DNA of 64,000 nucleotides from Pseudonocardia parietis (GCF_017876315.1 NZ_JAGINU010000001.1:2046001-2110000), one strand, 5' to 3'. Counted from the first letter of the stretch, positions 1 through 7,970 are shown. Numbers and translations are program-made. Notes: generated by a model not told the origin, from the letters alone.

Positions 1-1632
1 TCCGGTTCGGGGCTGGACTTCGACGAGGCCCTCGCCGCCGTCCGCGCCGGCACGGTGTTCACCACGCACACCCCGGTCCCGGCCGGCATCGACCGGTTCG
101 GGCTCGACCTCGTGCGCCACTACCTCACCGACCGGCTGCTGCCCGGCCTGTCCACCGAACGGCTGCTCGCCCTGGGCGCCGAGGACGACCCGGCGACGTT
201 CAACATGGCGCACATGGGCCTGCGCCTGGCCCAGCGCGCCAACGGCGTGTCGCAGCTGCACGGCAGCGTCTCCCGCGACATGTTCGGCGGGATGTGGGCG
301 GGTTTCGACCGCGACGAGGTGCCGATCGGATCGGTCACCAACGGCGTGCACGGCCCGACCTGGGAGGCTCGCCAGGTCACCGAGCTGCTCGGCTCGCCGG
401 GTCCCGAGGGCATCGCGCAGGAGTCCTCGGCGGTGTCCGACGCCGACCTGTGGGCGCTGCGGAGCGCGCTGCGGTCCCGGCTGGTCGAGGAGGTGCGACG
501 GCGGGTGCGTGCGGCCTGGCTGGAGCGCGGCGCGTCCGAGCCGGAGCTGGGCTGGACCGACCACGTCTTCGACGCCGACGTGCTGACCGTCGGGTTCGCC
601 CGCCGGGTGCCGACCTACAAGCGGCTCACCCTGATGCTGCGCGACCCGGATCGGCTGCGCGGGCTGCTGCTCGACGCCCACCGGCCGGTGCAGCTGATCG
701 TCGCAGGCAAGTCGCACCCCGCCGACGACGACGGCAAGGCGCTCATCCAGCAGATCGTCCGGTTCGCCGACGACGCCGGGGTCCGGCACCGGATCGTGTT
801 CCTGCCCGACTACGACATGTCGATGGCCCGCTACCTGTACTGGGGCTGCGACGTCTGGCTGAACAACCCGCTGCGCCCGCTGGAGGCCTGCGGGACCTCG
901 GGCATGAAGTCCGCGCTCAACGGCGGGCTGAACCTGTCCATCCGGGACGGCTGGTGGGACGAGTTCTACGACGGCGCCAACGGCTGGGCCATCCCCACCG
1001 CGGACGGCGTCGAGGACCCGACCCGGCGCGACGACCTGGAGGCCAACGCGCTCTACGAGCTGCTCGCCACGCAGGTCGGTCCGGCGTTCTACGACCGCAC
1101 CGACGGCGTCCCGCACCGCTGGGTGGAGATGGTGCGGCACACGCTCACCACCCTGCGCCCCAAAGTGCAGGCGACCCGGATGGTGCGCGAGTACGTCCAG
1201 GACTGGTACGCCCCGGCCGCCCGGGCCGCCGCGGTCGTCACCGCCGACGACTACGCCGCCGCCCGCGGGCTCGCGCAGTACCGGGACCGGCTGGACAAGG
1301 CCTGGAACGACGTCCGGATCACCGGCGTCGACGTCACCGGGCTTCCGGAGACCCCGGTCGTCGGGTCGCCGATGACCGTCCGGGCGGGCGTCGACCTGGC
1401 GGGTCTGGACCCGTCGGACGTGGTCGTCGAGGCCGTGGTCGGGAGGGTCGACGACGCCGACGAGCTGGCCGATCCGGTCACCGCGGCGATGGAGCACCGC
1501 GGTGACGGCAGCTGGGAGATCGCGGTCCCGCTGCCGCACGCCGGGCTGACCGGCTACACGGTGCGGGTGCTACCGCACCACCCGCACCTGGCCTCCTCGG
1601 TGGAGCTGGGCCGGATCGTGCTGGCGGGGTAG
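1..1632 (+). CDS. glgP: Alpha-glucan (glycogen) phosphorylase, 5' end outside window
   Basis: GT35 phosphorylase that releases glucose 1-phosphate from glycogen or maltodextrin in the cytoplasm. The reading frame is open from base 1, so about 543 C-terminal residues are visible and the N-terminal part lies upstream. The pyridoxal-phosphate region is present: the motif GTSGMKSALNGG has its PLP lysine codon at 907-909. Also visible are FARRVPTYKR, VAGKSHPADDDGK and YLYWGCDVWLNNP, typical of the shorter TIGR02094-type phosphorylases. A C-terminal tail of about 100 residues follows the catalytic part. glgX at 9166-11187 could supply debranched substrate. Identification is secure; the start and upstream partners cannot be seen. 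Confidence 0.95.
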   Translation, partial: SGSGLDFDEALAAVRAGTVFTTHTPVPAGIDRFGLDLVRHYLTDRLLPGLSTERLLALGAEDDPATFNMAHMGLRLAQRANGVSQLHGSVSRDMFGGMWAGFDRDEVPIGSVTNGVHGPTWEARQVTELLGSPGPEGIAQESSAVSDADLWALRSALRSRLVEEVRRRVRAAWLERGASEPELGWTDHVFDADVLTVGFARRVPTYKRLTLMLRDPDRLRGLLLDAHRPVQLIVAGKSHPADDDGKALIQQIVRFADDAGVRHRIVFLPDYDMSMARYLYWGCDVWLNNPLRPLEACGTSGMKSALNGGLNLSIRDGWWDEFYDGANGWAIPTADGVEDPTRRDDLEANALYELLATQVGPAFYDRTDGVPHRWVEMVRHTLTTLRPKVQATRMVREYVQDWYAPAARAAAVVTADDYAAARGLAQYRDRLDKAWNDVRITGVDVTGLPETPVVGSPMTVRAGVDLAGLDPSDVVVEAVVGRVDDADELADPVTAAMEHRGDGSWEIAVPLPHAGLTGYTVRVLPHHPHLASSVELGRIVLAG

Positions 1633-1639
1633 GCCCGGG

Positions 1640-1849
1640 TCAGGCGCTGGGCTCCTCCAGGGCGCGGACCCGCTCGCACGTGCTCTCCACCTGGTTCCAC
1701 ACCTCGCGAGCCTGGGTGTCGTGGTCCAGCCACCGGGTGGCGGCCGCGGCGGCGTCCTGATCACCGTGGACGGTGAGAACGTGCAGGTCGACGAGCTGGT
1801 CGAGCCATGCCGAGTCCGTCCCGGCCGGGGCGTCGTACGGGTTGTCCAT
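1640..1849 (-). CDS. Small hypothetical protein, 69 aa
   Basis: Unrecognised acidic soluble protein with no membrane segment or signal peptide; it ends ALEEPSA. A longer frame reaches 1936, but the ATG at 1849 has a good ribosome-binding site (AGGAG, 4 bases upstream), so I start there, at MDNPYDAP. It converges on glgP with 7 bases between the stops and is divergent from the MarR gene across an intergenic region with a probable operator, so the MarR protein may control it. It looks mostly helical, with a Trp-rich motif around TRWLDHD. No function is proposed. Confidence 0.6.
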   Translation of the reverse strand: MDNPYDAPAGTDSAWLDQLVDLHVLTVHGDQDAAAAATRWLDHDTQAREVWNQVESTCERVRALEEPSA

Positions 1850-1916
1850 ATCTCTCCTACCTGGGCGGGTGGGCCCCTCCACCTCGTCGTCGGGGCTCGG
1901 GGGCCACACCCCATAT

Positions 1917-1945
1917 GATTGCGCTCGCGCATCCATTGCGCAATC
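1917..1945. promoter_or_regulatory. Probable MarR operator in divergent intergenic region
   Basis: GATTGCGC (1917-1924) is repeated in inverted orientation as GCGCAATC (1938-1945). The second copy lies inside the perfect 10-bp palindrome ATTGCGCAAT (1935-1944). The ATTGCGC half-sites start 17 bases apart on the same strand. The position between the small minus-strand gene and the MarR gene fits autoregulation and control of the neighbour, the usual MarR arrangement. Binding is inferred. Confidence 0.5.
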
Positions 1946-2010
1946 ACGAGTAATGTGACGTGGCAGCCGATGTCGCAGGCAGGTGCTCGGGAGACGACGG
2001 CGGGAGTGGG

Positions 2011-2502
2011 ATGAGCAGCATCGAGAAGGAGGCGTCGGTCGACGCGGAGCTGGTCGAGGTCGTGCTGGCGGCCGCGCGGCTCCTGGTCGGGATCAGCGCC
2101 CAATCCGTGGCCGCGATCGACGACGTGGTCACGTTGCCCCAGCTGCGGGTGCTGATGATGGTGGACAACCACGGCCCGCTCAATCTCTCCGCCGTGGCCG
2201 CCGGTCTGGGCGTGCACCGGTCCAACGGGACCCGGGTCGTCGACCGCCTGGTCAACGCGGGCCTGCTGGACCGCCGGGACGATCCCGCGGACCGGCGCAA
2301 CCTGGTCCTCGAGCTCACGCCGGCCGGCCGGGAGCTGGTCGACACGATCGTCTCCCACCGGCGGGAGGCCGTCGTCGATCTGCTGCGCCGGATGCCGCAG
2401 GAGCAACGGGCCGCCCTGGGACCTGCGCTGTCCTCCTTCGCCGCTGCCGGTGGCGAGGTCGGCGGCGACCCGGCCTGGTCGCTCGGATGGAGCTCCGGCT
2501 GA
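2011..2502 (+). CDS. MarR family transcriptional regulator
   Basis: Winged-helix MarR regulator, 163 aa. The recognition helix region reads LSAVAAGLGVHRSNGTRVVDR and is followed by the wing DRRDDPADRRNLVLELTPAG, the family hallmark. The ATG at 2011 follows a GGGAGTGGG stretch; a GTG at 1960 in the same frame would add 17 residues without support. It sits downstream of a palindromic operator candidate at 1917-1945. The ligand is unknown; possible targets are itself, the divergent small gene and perhaps the downstream DedA-like gene. Confidence 0.85.
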   Translation: MSSIEKEASVDAELVEVVLAAARLLVGISAQSVAAIDDVVTLPQLRVLMMVDNHGPLNLSAVAAGLGVHRSNGTRVVDRLVNAGLLDRRDDPADRRNLVLELTPAGRELVDTIVSHRREAVVDLLRRMPQEQRAALGPALSSFAAAGGEVGGDPAWSLGWSSG

Positions 2503-2635
2503 CGCGACGGGCGTCGAGCCCTCGGGGTACCCCGGCCCGCATCCCGGGGTTCTCTCCGATCCGGGCGCCGGTCGTGCCGCCCTAGCGTCGATCCGGGCCC
2601 GTCGTCCGGCGAGCCGGACGGCGGGGGGCGCACCG

Positions 2636-3256
2636 GTGATCGAGCACGTGGCGGCGGTCGTCGCCTCGCCGTGGATCCTGCCGCTGCTGTTCGTGCTCTG
2701 CGTGGTCGACGGCTTCCTGCCACCGGTGCCCAGCGAGTCCGTGCTGACCGCGCTGGCGACGTTGTCGGTGAGCGGGGCGGGCCCGCACGTGGCGATGCTG
2801 GTGCCGGTCGCCGCGCTGGGTGCGTTCGCCGGCGACCAGATCGCCTACCGGCTCGGCGCGCAGGTCCCGATGGAGCGCTGGCCGTGGTTCCGCAGCCCCC
2901 GCGGACGGCAGCGGGTCCGGTGGGTGCGAGCGGCGCTGCGGGACCGCGGCACGGCACTGATCCTGGCCGCGCGTTTCGTGCCGGTCGCCCGGGTCGCCGT
3001 CACGACGACGGCGGGTGCGACGGCCTACCCGCGGAGCCGGTTCCTGCTCGTGACGGCTTTCGCCGCGCCCGCCTGGGCCGGGTTCTGTGCCCTGCTCGGA
3101 CTCGGGGCCGGGACCGTCCTGCCGCTGCATCCACTCGCCGCGGCCGCCGTCGGGGTGGTGGCGGGTGCGCTGCTCGGGATGCTCGCCGACCGGGTCATCC
3201 GACTGTCGCGAACGCGTGGGCGGATGAGGAGTCGCCGCGCGGCGACCCGGTGGTGA
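2636..3256 (+). CDS. DedA family (SNARE-associated/VTT) membrane protein
   Basis: Integral membrane protein of 206 aa in the DedA/VTT-domain family, whose members include undecaprenyl-phosphate and phospholipid transporters. The N-terminal hydrophobic stretch contains PPVPSE (residues 29-34), followed by GDQIAYRLG (66-74) and the conserved Arg-rich re-entrant motif ARFVPVARVAVTTTAG (112-127). Two hydrophobic segments follow near the C-terminus. Start GTG 2636 is preceded by GGGGGG eight bases upstream and gives the family-like N-terminus; a longer frame from 2450 would overlap the MarR gene. Its last 62 bases overlap the 3' end of the opposite-strand secreted-protein gene. The transported substrate cannot be deduced. 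Confidence 0.8.
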   Translation: MIEHVAAVVASPWILPLLFVLCVVDGFLPPVPSESVLTALATLSVSGAGPHVAMLVPVAALGAFAGDQIAYRLGAQVPMERWPWFRSPRGRQRVRWVRAALRDRGTALILAARFVPVARVAVTTTAGATAYPRSRFLLVTAFAAPAWAGFCALLGLGAGTVLPLHPLAAAAVGVVAGALLGMLADRVIRLSRTRGRMRSRRAATRW

Positions 3257-3941
3257 GGACCAGGTGGTGCCCGCCGGGCGCGAGCCCGTCCACAGTGATC
3301 GTCTGCTCCCGGGTGCCACAGAGGCCGCTCCAGGCGACCAGCCCGTCGACGGTGAGTGTGCACGGCCCGGCGACGTACGGGTCGACCGGCGGCTCCCGCT
3401 TCACCGCGACCTGCAGGGCCCCTGGGCCGGTCTGCTCCGCGTGAATCGAGTTGTTGACCTCGCAGAGGTTCAGGTGACCGAACTGCGCCCGCACCGTGGG
3501 GCCGTCGATCGGGCCCCCGCCCCGCGGGTCCTGGGTCACCGCGCGCACCGCGGCGCCGAGTGGTGCACGGCAACGATCCCCGCGGATCGGCCCGCTCGAC
3601 GTGCGTCCCGTGGTGGTCGACTCGAGCCGGGTCCCGATCGCGTCGTAGGCCTCCACGACGTAGTGCGTGCGGATCCCGTCGCCGGTCTCGGCAGGCGGTG
3701 TCCAGGTCGCTTCGAAGCTGAGTCCTCGGGCGCCGTTCCCGGAGGCCGGGCTCAGCACCAGGTCCTCGACCGGGCCCGGTGGGTCGGGCGGACCGGCGGC
3801 GGTCGCTGCGGCTGCCGTGGTCGCCGTGGTCGCTGCAGCTGCTGTGGTCGCCGTGGTCGCTGTGGCCGCGCACAGTGTCGCGATCGTGGCGACGAACAGT
3901 GCGACCTTTCGCGACGGACGGATGGATGCTCTGGTCAACAC
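3195..3941 (-). CDS. Secreted protein with Thr/Ala-rich linker and possible Fn3-like domain
   Basis: Predicted exported protein, 248 aa. The GTG start at 3941, after GGGGGG, gives a signal peptide with a basic n-region (TRASIRPSRK) and the hydrophobic core VALFVATIATLCAA. ATG 3968 is an alternative. After the signal comes a low-complexity Thr/Ala run produced by repeats of a GTGGTCGC-type unit (about 3805-3880). A Pro-rich segment and a beta-rich region follow (LSFEATWTPPAE, THYVVEAYDAIG, TRLESTTTG), suggestive of a fibronectin-III-like fold. Four cysteines in the second half could form disulfides outside the cell. The last 62 bases overlap the DedA gene on the other strand. Function unknown. 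Confidence 0.6.
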   Translation of the reverse strand: MLTRASIRPSRKVALFVATIATLCAATATTATTAAAATTATTAAAATAAGPPDPPGPVEDLVLSPASGNGARGLSFEATWTPPAETGDGIRTHYVVEAYDAIGTRLESTTTGRTSSGPIRGDRCRAPLGAAVRAVTQDPRGGGPIDGPTVRAQFGHLNLCEVNNSIHAEQTGPGALQVAVKREPPVDPYVAGPCTLTVDGLVAWSGLCGTREQTITVDGLAPGGHHLVLTTGSPRGDSSSAHAFATVG

Positions 3942-4161
3942 GAACCCCCCAGTTCGTTTGCCGTGCATGTGCCCTCGTGTCATCGCGGCACGTGACCGAT
4001 GCGTCACACGGCAGAGTGAACCAGCCCCGTTCGGACGAGTCGAGCGAGGCGTGTGCGGGGTGAACGGTGGGACAGCTGTGATGCGGTGCCGCTCGGGCGT
4101 CTCCCGGCGCCGGCGATCGACCCGGCGCCGGCGATTGCCCGGGTGCTGACGATCGGGGCGG

Positions 4162-4407
4162 TCAGCCCCCGCAGCACCCGCCGCCGCAGCAGCCCCCGCC
4201 ACCGGCCGGGGCCATCGCGGCCTGCGGTGCTCCGCCACCCGAGGAACGTCCGCCCAGCGAGACGGTGGAGAGCAGCTTGATGGTGTCCGCGTGCCCGGCC
4301 GGGCACGCCGCCGGGTCTGAGGCAGCCGTCATCGGCCGGTCCACCTCGAACGTCTCCGGCGCGCCACCGGCGGCGCAGACACGGCAGCGGAACTCGTATC
4401 GCGGCAT
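4162..4407 (-). CDS. FmdB-like zinc ribbon protein with Gly/Cys-rich tail
   Basis: Small protein, 81 aa, starting MPRYEFRCRVCAAGG like FmdB/CxxC_CXXC_SSSS-family putative regulatory proteins. The first knuckle CRVC (residues 8-11) and a later C-x-A-G-H (ACPAGH) resemble the usual zinc ribbon with the second cysteine pair degenerated. The last 20 residues are glycine-rich and end in two Cys-Cys pairs (GGGGCCGGGCCGG), which could bind metal. FmdB proteins are poorly characterised and their original link to formamidase regulation is weak, so no role is assigned. It is monocistronic between the secreted-protein gene and the divergent HNH gene. Confidence 0.75.
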   Translation of the reverse strand: MPRYEFRCRVCAAGGAPETFEVDRPMTAASDPAACPAGHADTIKLLSTVSLGGRSSGGGAPQAAMAPAGGGGCCGGGCCGG

Positions 4408-4568
4408 GCGCGCAGCCTACGCCGCGACCACCCCGTGTAGCGATGATCGGGTGCGGAGCCGACGACGTCTGTCGAGCCGGCGGATGAGGTTCTGCGCCGC
4501 CTCCACCACCGAGCTTCTTCGGCCACCTGTATCGGCTTCTCGGAGCAGTGAGCCGAAACTGTCGGGGG

Positions 4569-4584
4569 TCGACGGTATGTTCGA
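4569..4584 (+). promoter_or_regulatory. LexA-like SOS box overlapping a leaderless promoter
   Basis: TCGACGGTATGTTCGA matches the actinobacterial SOS box TCGAACnnnnGTTCGA at 10 of 12 fixed positions. A TATGTT -10 box (4576-4581) lies inside it, 6 bases before the ATG at 4588, so LexA binding would block the promoter. Several mycobacterial 13E12 (DUF222-HNH) genes have SOS boxes, which supports the reading. Confidence 0.55.
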
Positions 4585-4587
4585 TTC

Positions 4588-6996
4588 ATGGTGGTCGGGC
4601 AGGTGATTCCAGAGGGACTGGCGGCGTTGCTGCCCGGCCCCGAGCTGGCCACCACGCTCGCCGGCTTGGAGCTGACCCGGGTCCCCAACGACGACATCGG
4701 TGACGTCCTGGTCGCCCAGTCCCGCCAGCTCGCCCACGAGCAGGCCCGGATGTTCGCCACCATGGCCGAGGTCGTGTGCCGGCGCCCGTTCGCCGGGCCC
4801 CTGGAGGTCCGCCGCGCAGACACCCCCGAGCTCTACGGCGCCGACGAGGTCCGCGCCGCCCTGGCCTGGACCCGACGCGCCGCAGAGTCGGAGACCGATT
4901 TAGCGTTCGTGCTGGTGTACGCGTTGCCGCAGGTGCAGGCGGCGTTGTCGCAGGGCCACATCGACCGCGGCAAGGCCCGGATCTTCGCCCAACATTTGGG
5001 CGACCTACCCGCCGACCAGATCGCCGCGATCTGCGCTGCGGTCCTGCCCCACGCACCCCGGCTGACCACCGGCCAGATCGCCGAGCGGATCAAGCGCCTG
5101 GTCCTGGAGCTGGACCCGGCCTACTACGAACGCCGCTACCGCAAGGCGATCCGCGACCGCCAGGTCGTGGCCTACCTGTGCGCCGACGGCACCGCAGTGC
5201 TGTCGGCGAGCGGGCTGCCGGCCGACGAGGCCGCCGCAGCCTGGGAACGCCTCGACGCCCTGGCCCGCGCCGCCCGCCACGACGGTCACCCCGGCACCCT
5301 GGACCAGGTCCGGGCCGACCTCGTACTGGGCCTGCTCGACGGATCACTGCACGGGCTGGACCGCGCCGAGATCCTGCAGGCGCTACTGGAACGCTTCGCC
5401 GGACACACAGACCTCGACACTCCCAGCTCCGGCGGGCCCGACACCGGCACTCCCGGGTCCGGTGATGCCGGGTCCGGGGAGCCCAGTTCCGAGGAACCCG
5501 GGTCCGGCGCGGCCATGGTGGGTGCCTTCGGCGCCGCCGCATCCGGCGATCCCGGATCTGATGACCCCGTAGCCGGTGACCCCGCGTCCAGTGAGGCCGA
5601 GTCGAACGAGCCCACGTCCGGCGAGCCCACGTCCGGTGAAGCCCGGTCCGACGTACCAGTGCCCGAGGAGCCCGAGTCCGGCAACCCCGGGTCCGACGAG
5701 CCCGAGGTCGGTGAGTCTGGGTCCGGCGGGCCCGGGCCGGATGATCCCGGGCTCGACGAGCCCGGCCCGGGATCCGGTTCTTACCCCGGTCCTGGCGGAC
5801 CCGAGCCCGACGGACCGGACACGGGCGGCTCGCCGGCCGGTGGCGGCGACCTCGATACCCGCGACACGCGCGAGGACGCCCGCGGTGATGCGGGGAGAGA
5901 CGCTGCAGTGACCCGCCTCGCCGCGGTGGCCGATCCCGCCAGCGCACCCGGGCCTCCCGCCGGCACTCCCGGGCCTCCCGTCGACGCACCCGCGAGTCCC
6001 GCCGCCGCGACGGGCGCGTCCGCCAGCGCCGAGCAGGACACCCCGGAGCGATCCACCCCGGAAGAGAACCAGCAGCGCGACCCCCGCCCGGCACCCAGCG
6101 CCACGGCGGCGAGCCCGAGCAGCAGTCTCGGTGTGGAAGTCCGGGTCCCGCTCAGCACCCTGCTCGGCCTCGACGACCGCGCCGGGGAACTACCCGGCTG
6201 GGGCCCGATCCCCGCCGACGCCGCCCGCCGCATCGTCGCCCGCCAACGCCGCGCCCAATGGCGCTGGGTCATCGTCGACGACCACGGACACCTCCTGGCC
6301 GAAGGCATCACCCGCCACCGGCCCACACCGCGCGACCCCAGCGGGCCGTCCGGCGGGGTCGTCGAACTGCAGATCCCCGAGGCGCTGCTGGCGACCCTGG
6401 CCGCTACCGCGGCGCAGTACGGTCGCTGGGCCGGGGTGATCACCGACATCGCCGCCCGCTACCAGCTCCACCGTCAACAAGACGAGCTCTGGGCCGAACT
6501 CGATGCCGACCCCACCGCCCGGTTCCCGTCCGCGCCACTGCGCCGCCACACCGAGGTCCGCGACCGCACCTGCGTACATCCCGGCTGCCGCACCTCGGCC
6601 CGGCGCTGCGACCAGGACCACACGCTGGATCACGGTCGCGGCGGCACCACCACCCATGACGACTTGGCGCCACTGTGTCGCCATCACCATATGCTCAAGA
6701 CCAAAGGTGGATGGCGCCTCGAGCAGCCCGAACCCGGCCACTTCATCTGGACCAGCCCACTCGGGCGGCACTACCCCGTCGAGCCCGAACCGATCCTGCC
6801 GCCCCCGATCCGGCCGGTCCACCGCGATCCCGAACCCTGGTTCGACCACCCCGCCTACGACATCGACCACGAACAGCCCGACCTGCGCCGACGCGAACGC
6901 GCCCCACCGGGCGAGGACCACGCACCCGACGCCCCCGCGCCCGGCGACACCACGCCCCGCGGCGACGAAGCACGGGACGATCCACCGCCGTTCTGA
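4588..6996 (+). CDS. DUF222 / HNH endonuclease domain protein (13E12-like) with repeat linker
   Basis: 802-aa protein of the DUF222-HNH (13E12 repeat) family common in actinobacteria. Residues about 1-270 form the helical DUF222 part. Residues about 281-404 are a Pro/Gly/Ser/Asp/Glu repeat linker built from units like EPGSG and DEPTSG, followed by a further Pro/Ala-rich stretch to about 505. The HNH nuclease lies near residue 662 onward: CVHPGC, DQDHTLDHGRGGTT, LCRHHHMLK, with the Cys and His metal ligands intact. Family members are usually 400-550 aa, so the linker is exceptionally long. ATG 4588 follows a TATGTT box and a LexA-like site, suggesting damage induction and a leaderless mRNA. 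Cellular target unknown. Confidence 0.85.
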   Translation: MVVGQVIPEGLAALLPGPELATTLAGLELTRVPNDDIGDVLVAQSRQLAHEQARMFATMAEVVCRRPFAGPLEVRRADTPELYGADEVRAALAWTRRAAESETDLAFVLVYALPQVQAALSQGHIDRGKARIFAQHLGDLPADQIAAICAAVLPHAPRLTTGQIAERIKRLVLELDPAYYERRYRKAIRDRQVVAYLCADGTAVLSASGLPADEAAAAWERLDALARAARHDGHPGTLDQVRADLVLGLLDGSLHGLDRAEILQALLERFAGHTDLDTPSSGGPDTGTPGSGDAGSGEPSSEEPGSGAAMVGAFGAAASGDPGSDDPVAGDPASSEAESNEPTSGEPTSGEARSDVPVPEEPESGNPGSDEPEVGESGSGGPGPDDPGLDEPGPGSGSYPGPGGPEPDGPDTGGSPAGGGDLDTRDTREDARGDAGRDAAVTRLAAVADPASAPGPPAGTPGPPVDAPASPAAATGASASAEQDTPERSTPEENQQRDPRPAPSATAASPSSSLGVEVRVPLSTLLGLDDRAGELPGWGPIPADAARRIVARQRRAQWRWVIVDDHGHLLAEGITRHRPTPRDPSGPSGGVVELQIPEALLATLAATAAQYGRWAGVITDIAARYQLHRQQDELWAELDADPTARFPSAPLRRHTEVRDRTCVHPGCRTSARRCDQDHTLDHGRGGTTTHDDLAPLCRHHHMLKTKGGWRLEQPEPGHFIWTSPLGRHYPVEPEPILPPPIRPVHRDPEPWFDHPAYDIDHEQPDLRRRERAPPGEDHAPDAPAPGDTTPRGDEARDDPPPF
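5430..5800 (+). repeat. In-frame degenerate repeats coding a P/G/S/D/E linker
   Basis: Degenerate short units of the type CCCGGGTCCGGCGAG recur, keeping the reading frame and coding (D/E)PGS(G/D)-like steps. It forms part of the HNH gene and probably an unstructured acidic linker whose length can vary by slippage. Confidence 0.7.
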
Positions 6997-7220
6997 TCCG
7001 CGCACCAGCCCGTGAGGCCCCATCGTGAGGTGGCTACGTACCCGATCACGTTGCCGGCCCTCGCGGCCCTGCTGGCTCGTGCCCTGCTGGTTCTCATGGC
7101 GCAGCCGGCTTCCTGCTCAGCGTCCCCACCGGGGGTGTCGGCGGCGTTCCAGCCCTGGGCGCTCGCGGCTCCGTATCCCGGCCCACCGCGGTGAGATCGG
7201 TGACATCGGCGCCGTTTGAA

Positions 7221-7249
7221 TTGGATTCCTGGAGTCGTCTTTCTAGGTT
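7221..7249 (+). promoter_or_regulatory. nsrR promoter with possible autoregulatory site
   Basis: TTGGAT (7221-7226), 17 bases, TAGGTT (7244-7249), then 6 bases to the GTG start at 7256: a well-formed leaderless promoter. GAATTGGATTC overlaps the -35 box and has inverted GAAT/ATTC arms, a possible NsrR site. Confidence 0.6.
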
Positions 7250-7255
7250 GAGTGG

Positions 7256-7708
7256 GTGCGCATGACCAAGGGGACCGACGTGGCGTTGCGGATCGCGATG
7301 CGCCTGGCGGTGCTGGAGGAAGAGATGGCACCCACCACGCGCGAGGTCGCAGCGGCGGTGAACGTGCCGTACAGCCATGCCGCCAAGATCGTCACCCGGC
7401 TCCAGCACCTCGGTGTGGTCGAGACCCGCCGCGGGCGCGGGGGAGGGCTGGTCCTCACCTCGGCCGGGCGCACGGAGTCGCTCGGTCGCCTCGTCCGCAT
7501 GCTGGAGGGGGAGGGGGACGTCGTCGGCTGCGAGGACGATCCGCCGTGCCCGCTTCGCTCGGCCTGCCGGCTGCGGGCGGCGCTGCGCGAGGCCCAGGAG
7601 GCCTTCTACGCCGCCCTCGACCCGATCACCATCGAGGACCTCACGACCGCGCCGACCGGCGCGCTCCTGCTGGGTCTCCCGACGGGGCTGCCTGCCATGG
7701 CCGACTGA
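7256..7708 (+). CDS. nsrR: NsrR, Rrf2-family nitric oxide-sensing repressor
   Basis: Rrf2-family iron-sulfur regulator, 150 aa. The winged helix (MRMTKGTDVALR, then AAAVNVPYSHAAKIVTRL) is followed by RRGRGGGLVL and three cysteines C92, C98 and C104 with C-x5-C-x5-C spacing. Glu84 lies at the place where Streptomyces NsrR uses a Glu as fourth ligand of its [4Fe-4S] cluster. NO damages the cluster and releases the DNA. The GTG at 7256 is used because of the leaderless promoter and the family N-terminus. The flavohemoglobin gene downstream is its classic target and carries an NsrR-like site. The stop codon is the first base triplet of a 22-bp tandem array. Confidence 0.92.
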   Translation: MRMTKGTDVALRIAMRLAVLEEEMAPTTREVAAAVNVPYSHAAKIVTRLQHLGVVETRRGRGGGLVLTSAGRTESLGRLVRMLEGEGDVVGCEDDPPCPLRSACRLRAALREAQEAFYAALDPITIEDLTTAPTGALLLGLPTGLPAMAD

Positions 7709-7919
7709 CCCGCCGACGGTGACCGGCTGACCCAGCCGCCGTGACCGGCCGACCCGCCTGCGGTAACCCGGCAGGCCTGGCCGCCGTGACCGGCAGACCC
7801 GGCCGCCGTGACCGGCAGACCCGGCCGCCGTGACCGACTGACCCAGCCGCCGTGACCGACTGACCCAGCCGCCGTGACCGGCTGATCCGGCCGCCGTGAC
7901 CGGCAGACCCGGCCGCCCG
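7706..7919 (+). repeat. 22-bp tandem repeat array between nsrR and hmp
   Basis: About nine head-to-tail copies of a 22-bp unit (TGACCGGCAGACC...GGCCGCCG) run from 7720 to 7919; one copy is 23 bp, and a partial unit begins at the nsrR stop (7706). Adjacent pairs at 7787-7830 and 7831-7874 are identical, showing recent duplication. There are no unique spacers, so this is a minisatellite and not a CRISPR array. It ends 30 bases before the hmp operator. Confidence 0.9.
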
Positions 7920-7949
7920 TGCTCAGGAGGGCCGGAGTGTGCCGAAAAA

Positions 7950-7970
7950 TACGAATATCAGATACCAATT
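7950..7970 (+). promoter_or_regulatory. NsrR-like operator upstream of hmp
   Basis: TACGAATATCAGATACCAAT is an imperfect dyad centred on TATC-A-GATA. It is very similar to the Streptomyces hmpA NsrR site as I remember it (ACGAATATCA..TACCAATT). It ends at the GGAGG ribosome-binding site (7972-7976), so binding would cover the transcription start region. Confidence 0.65.

Noticed and set aside
7720..7919. Regular 22-bp repeats that could suggest a CRISPR array
   Set aside because: The units are head to tail with no unique spacers and no cas genes nearby; it is a minisatellite.
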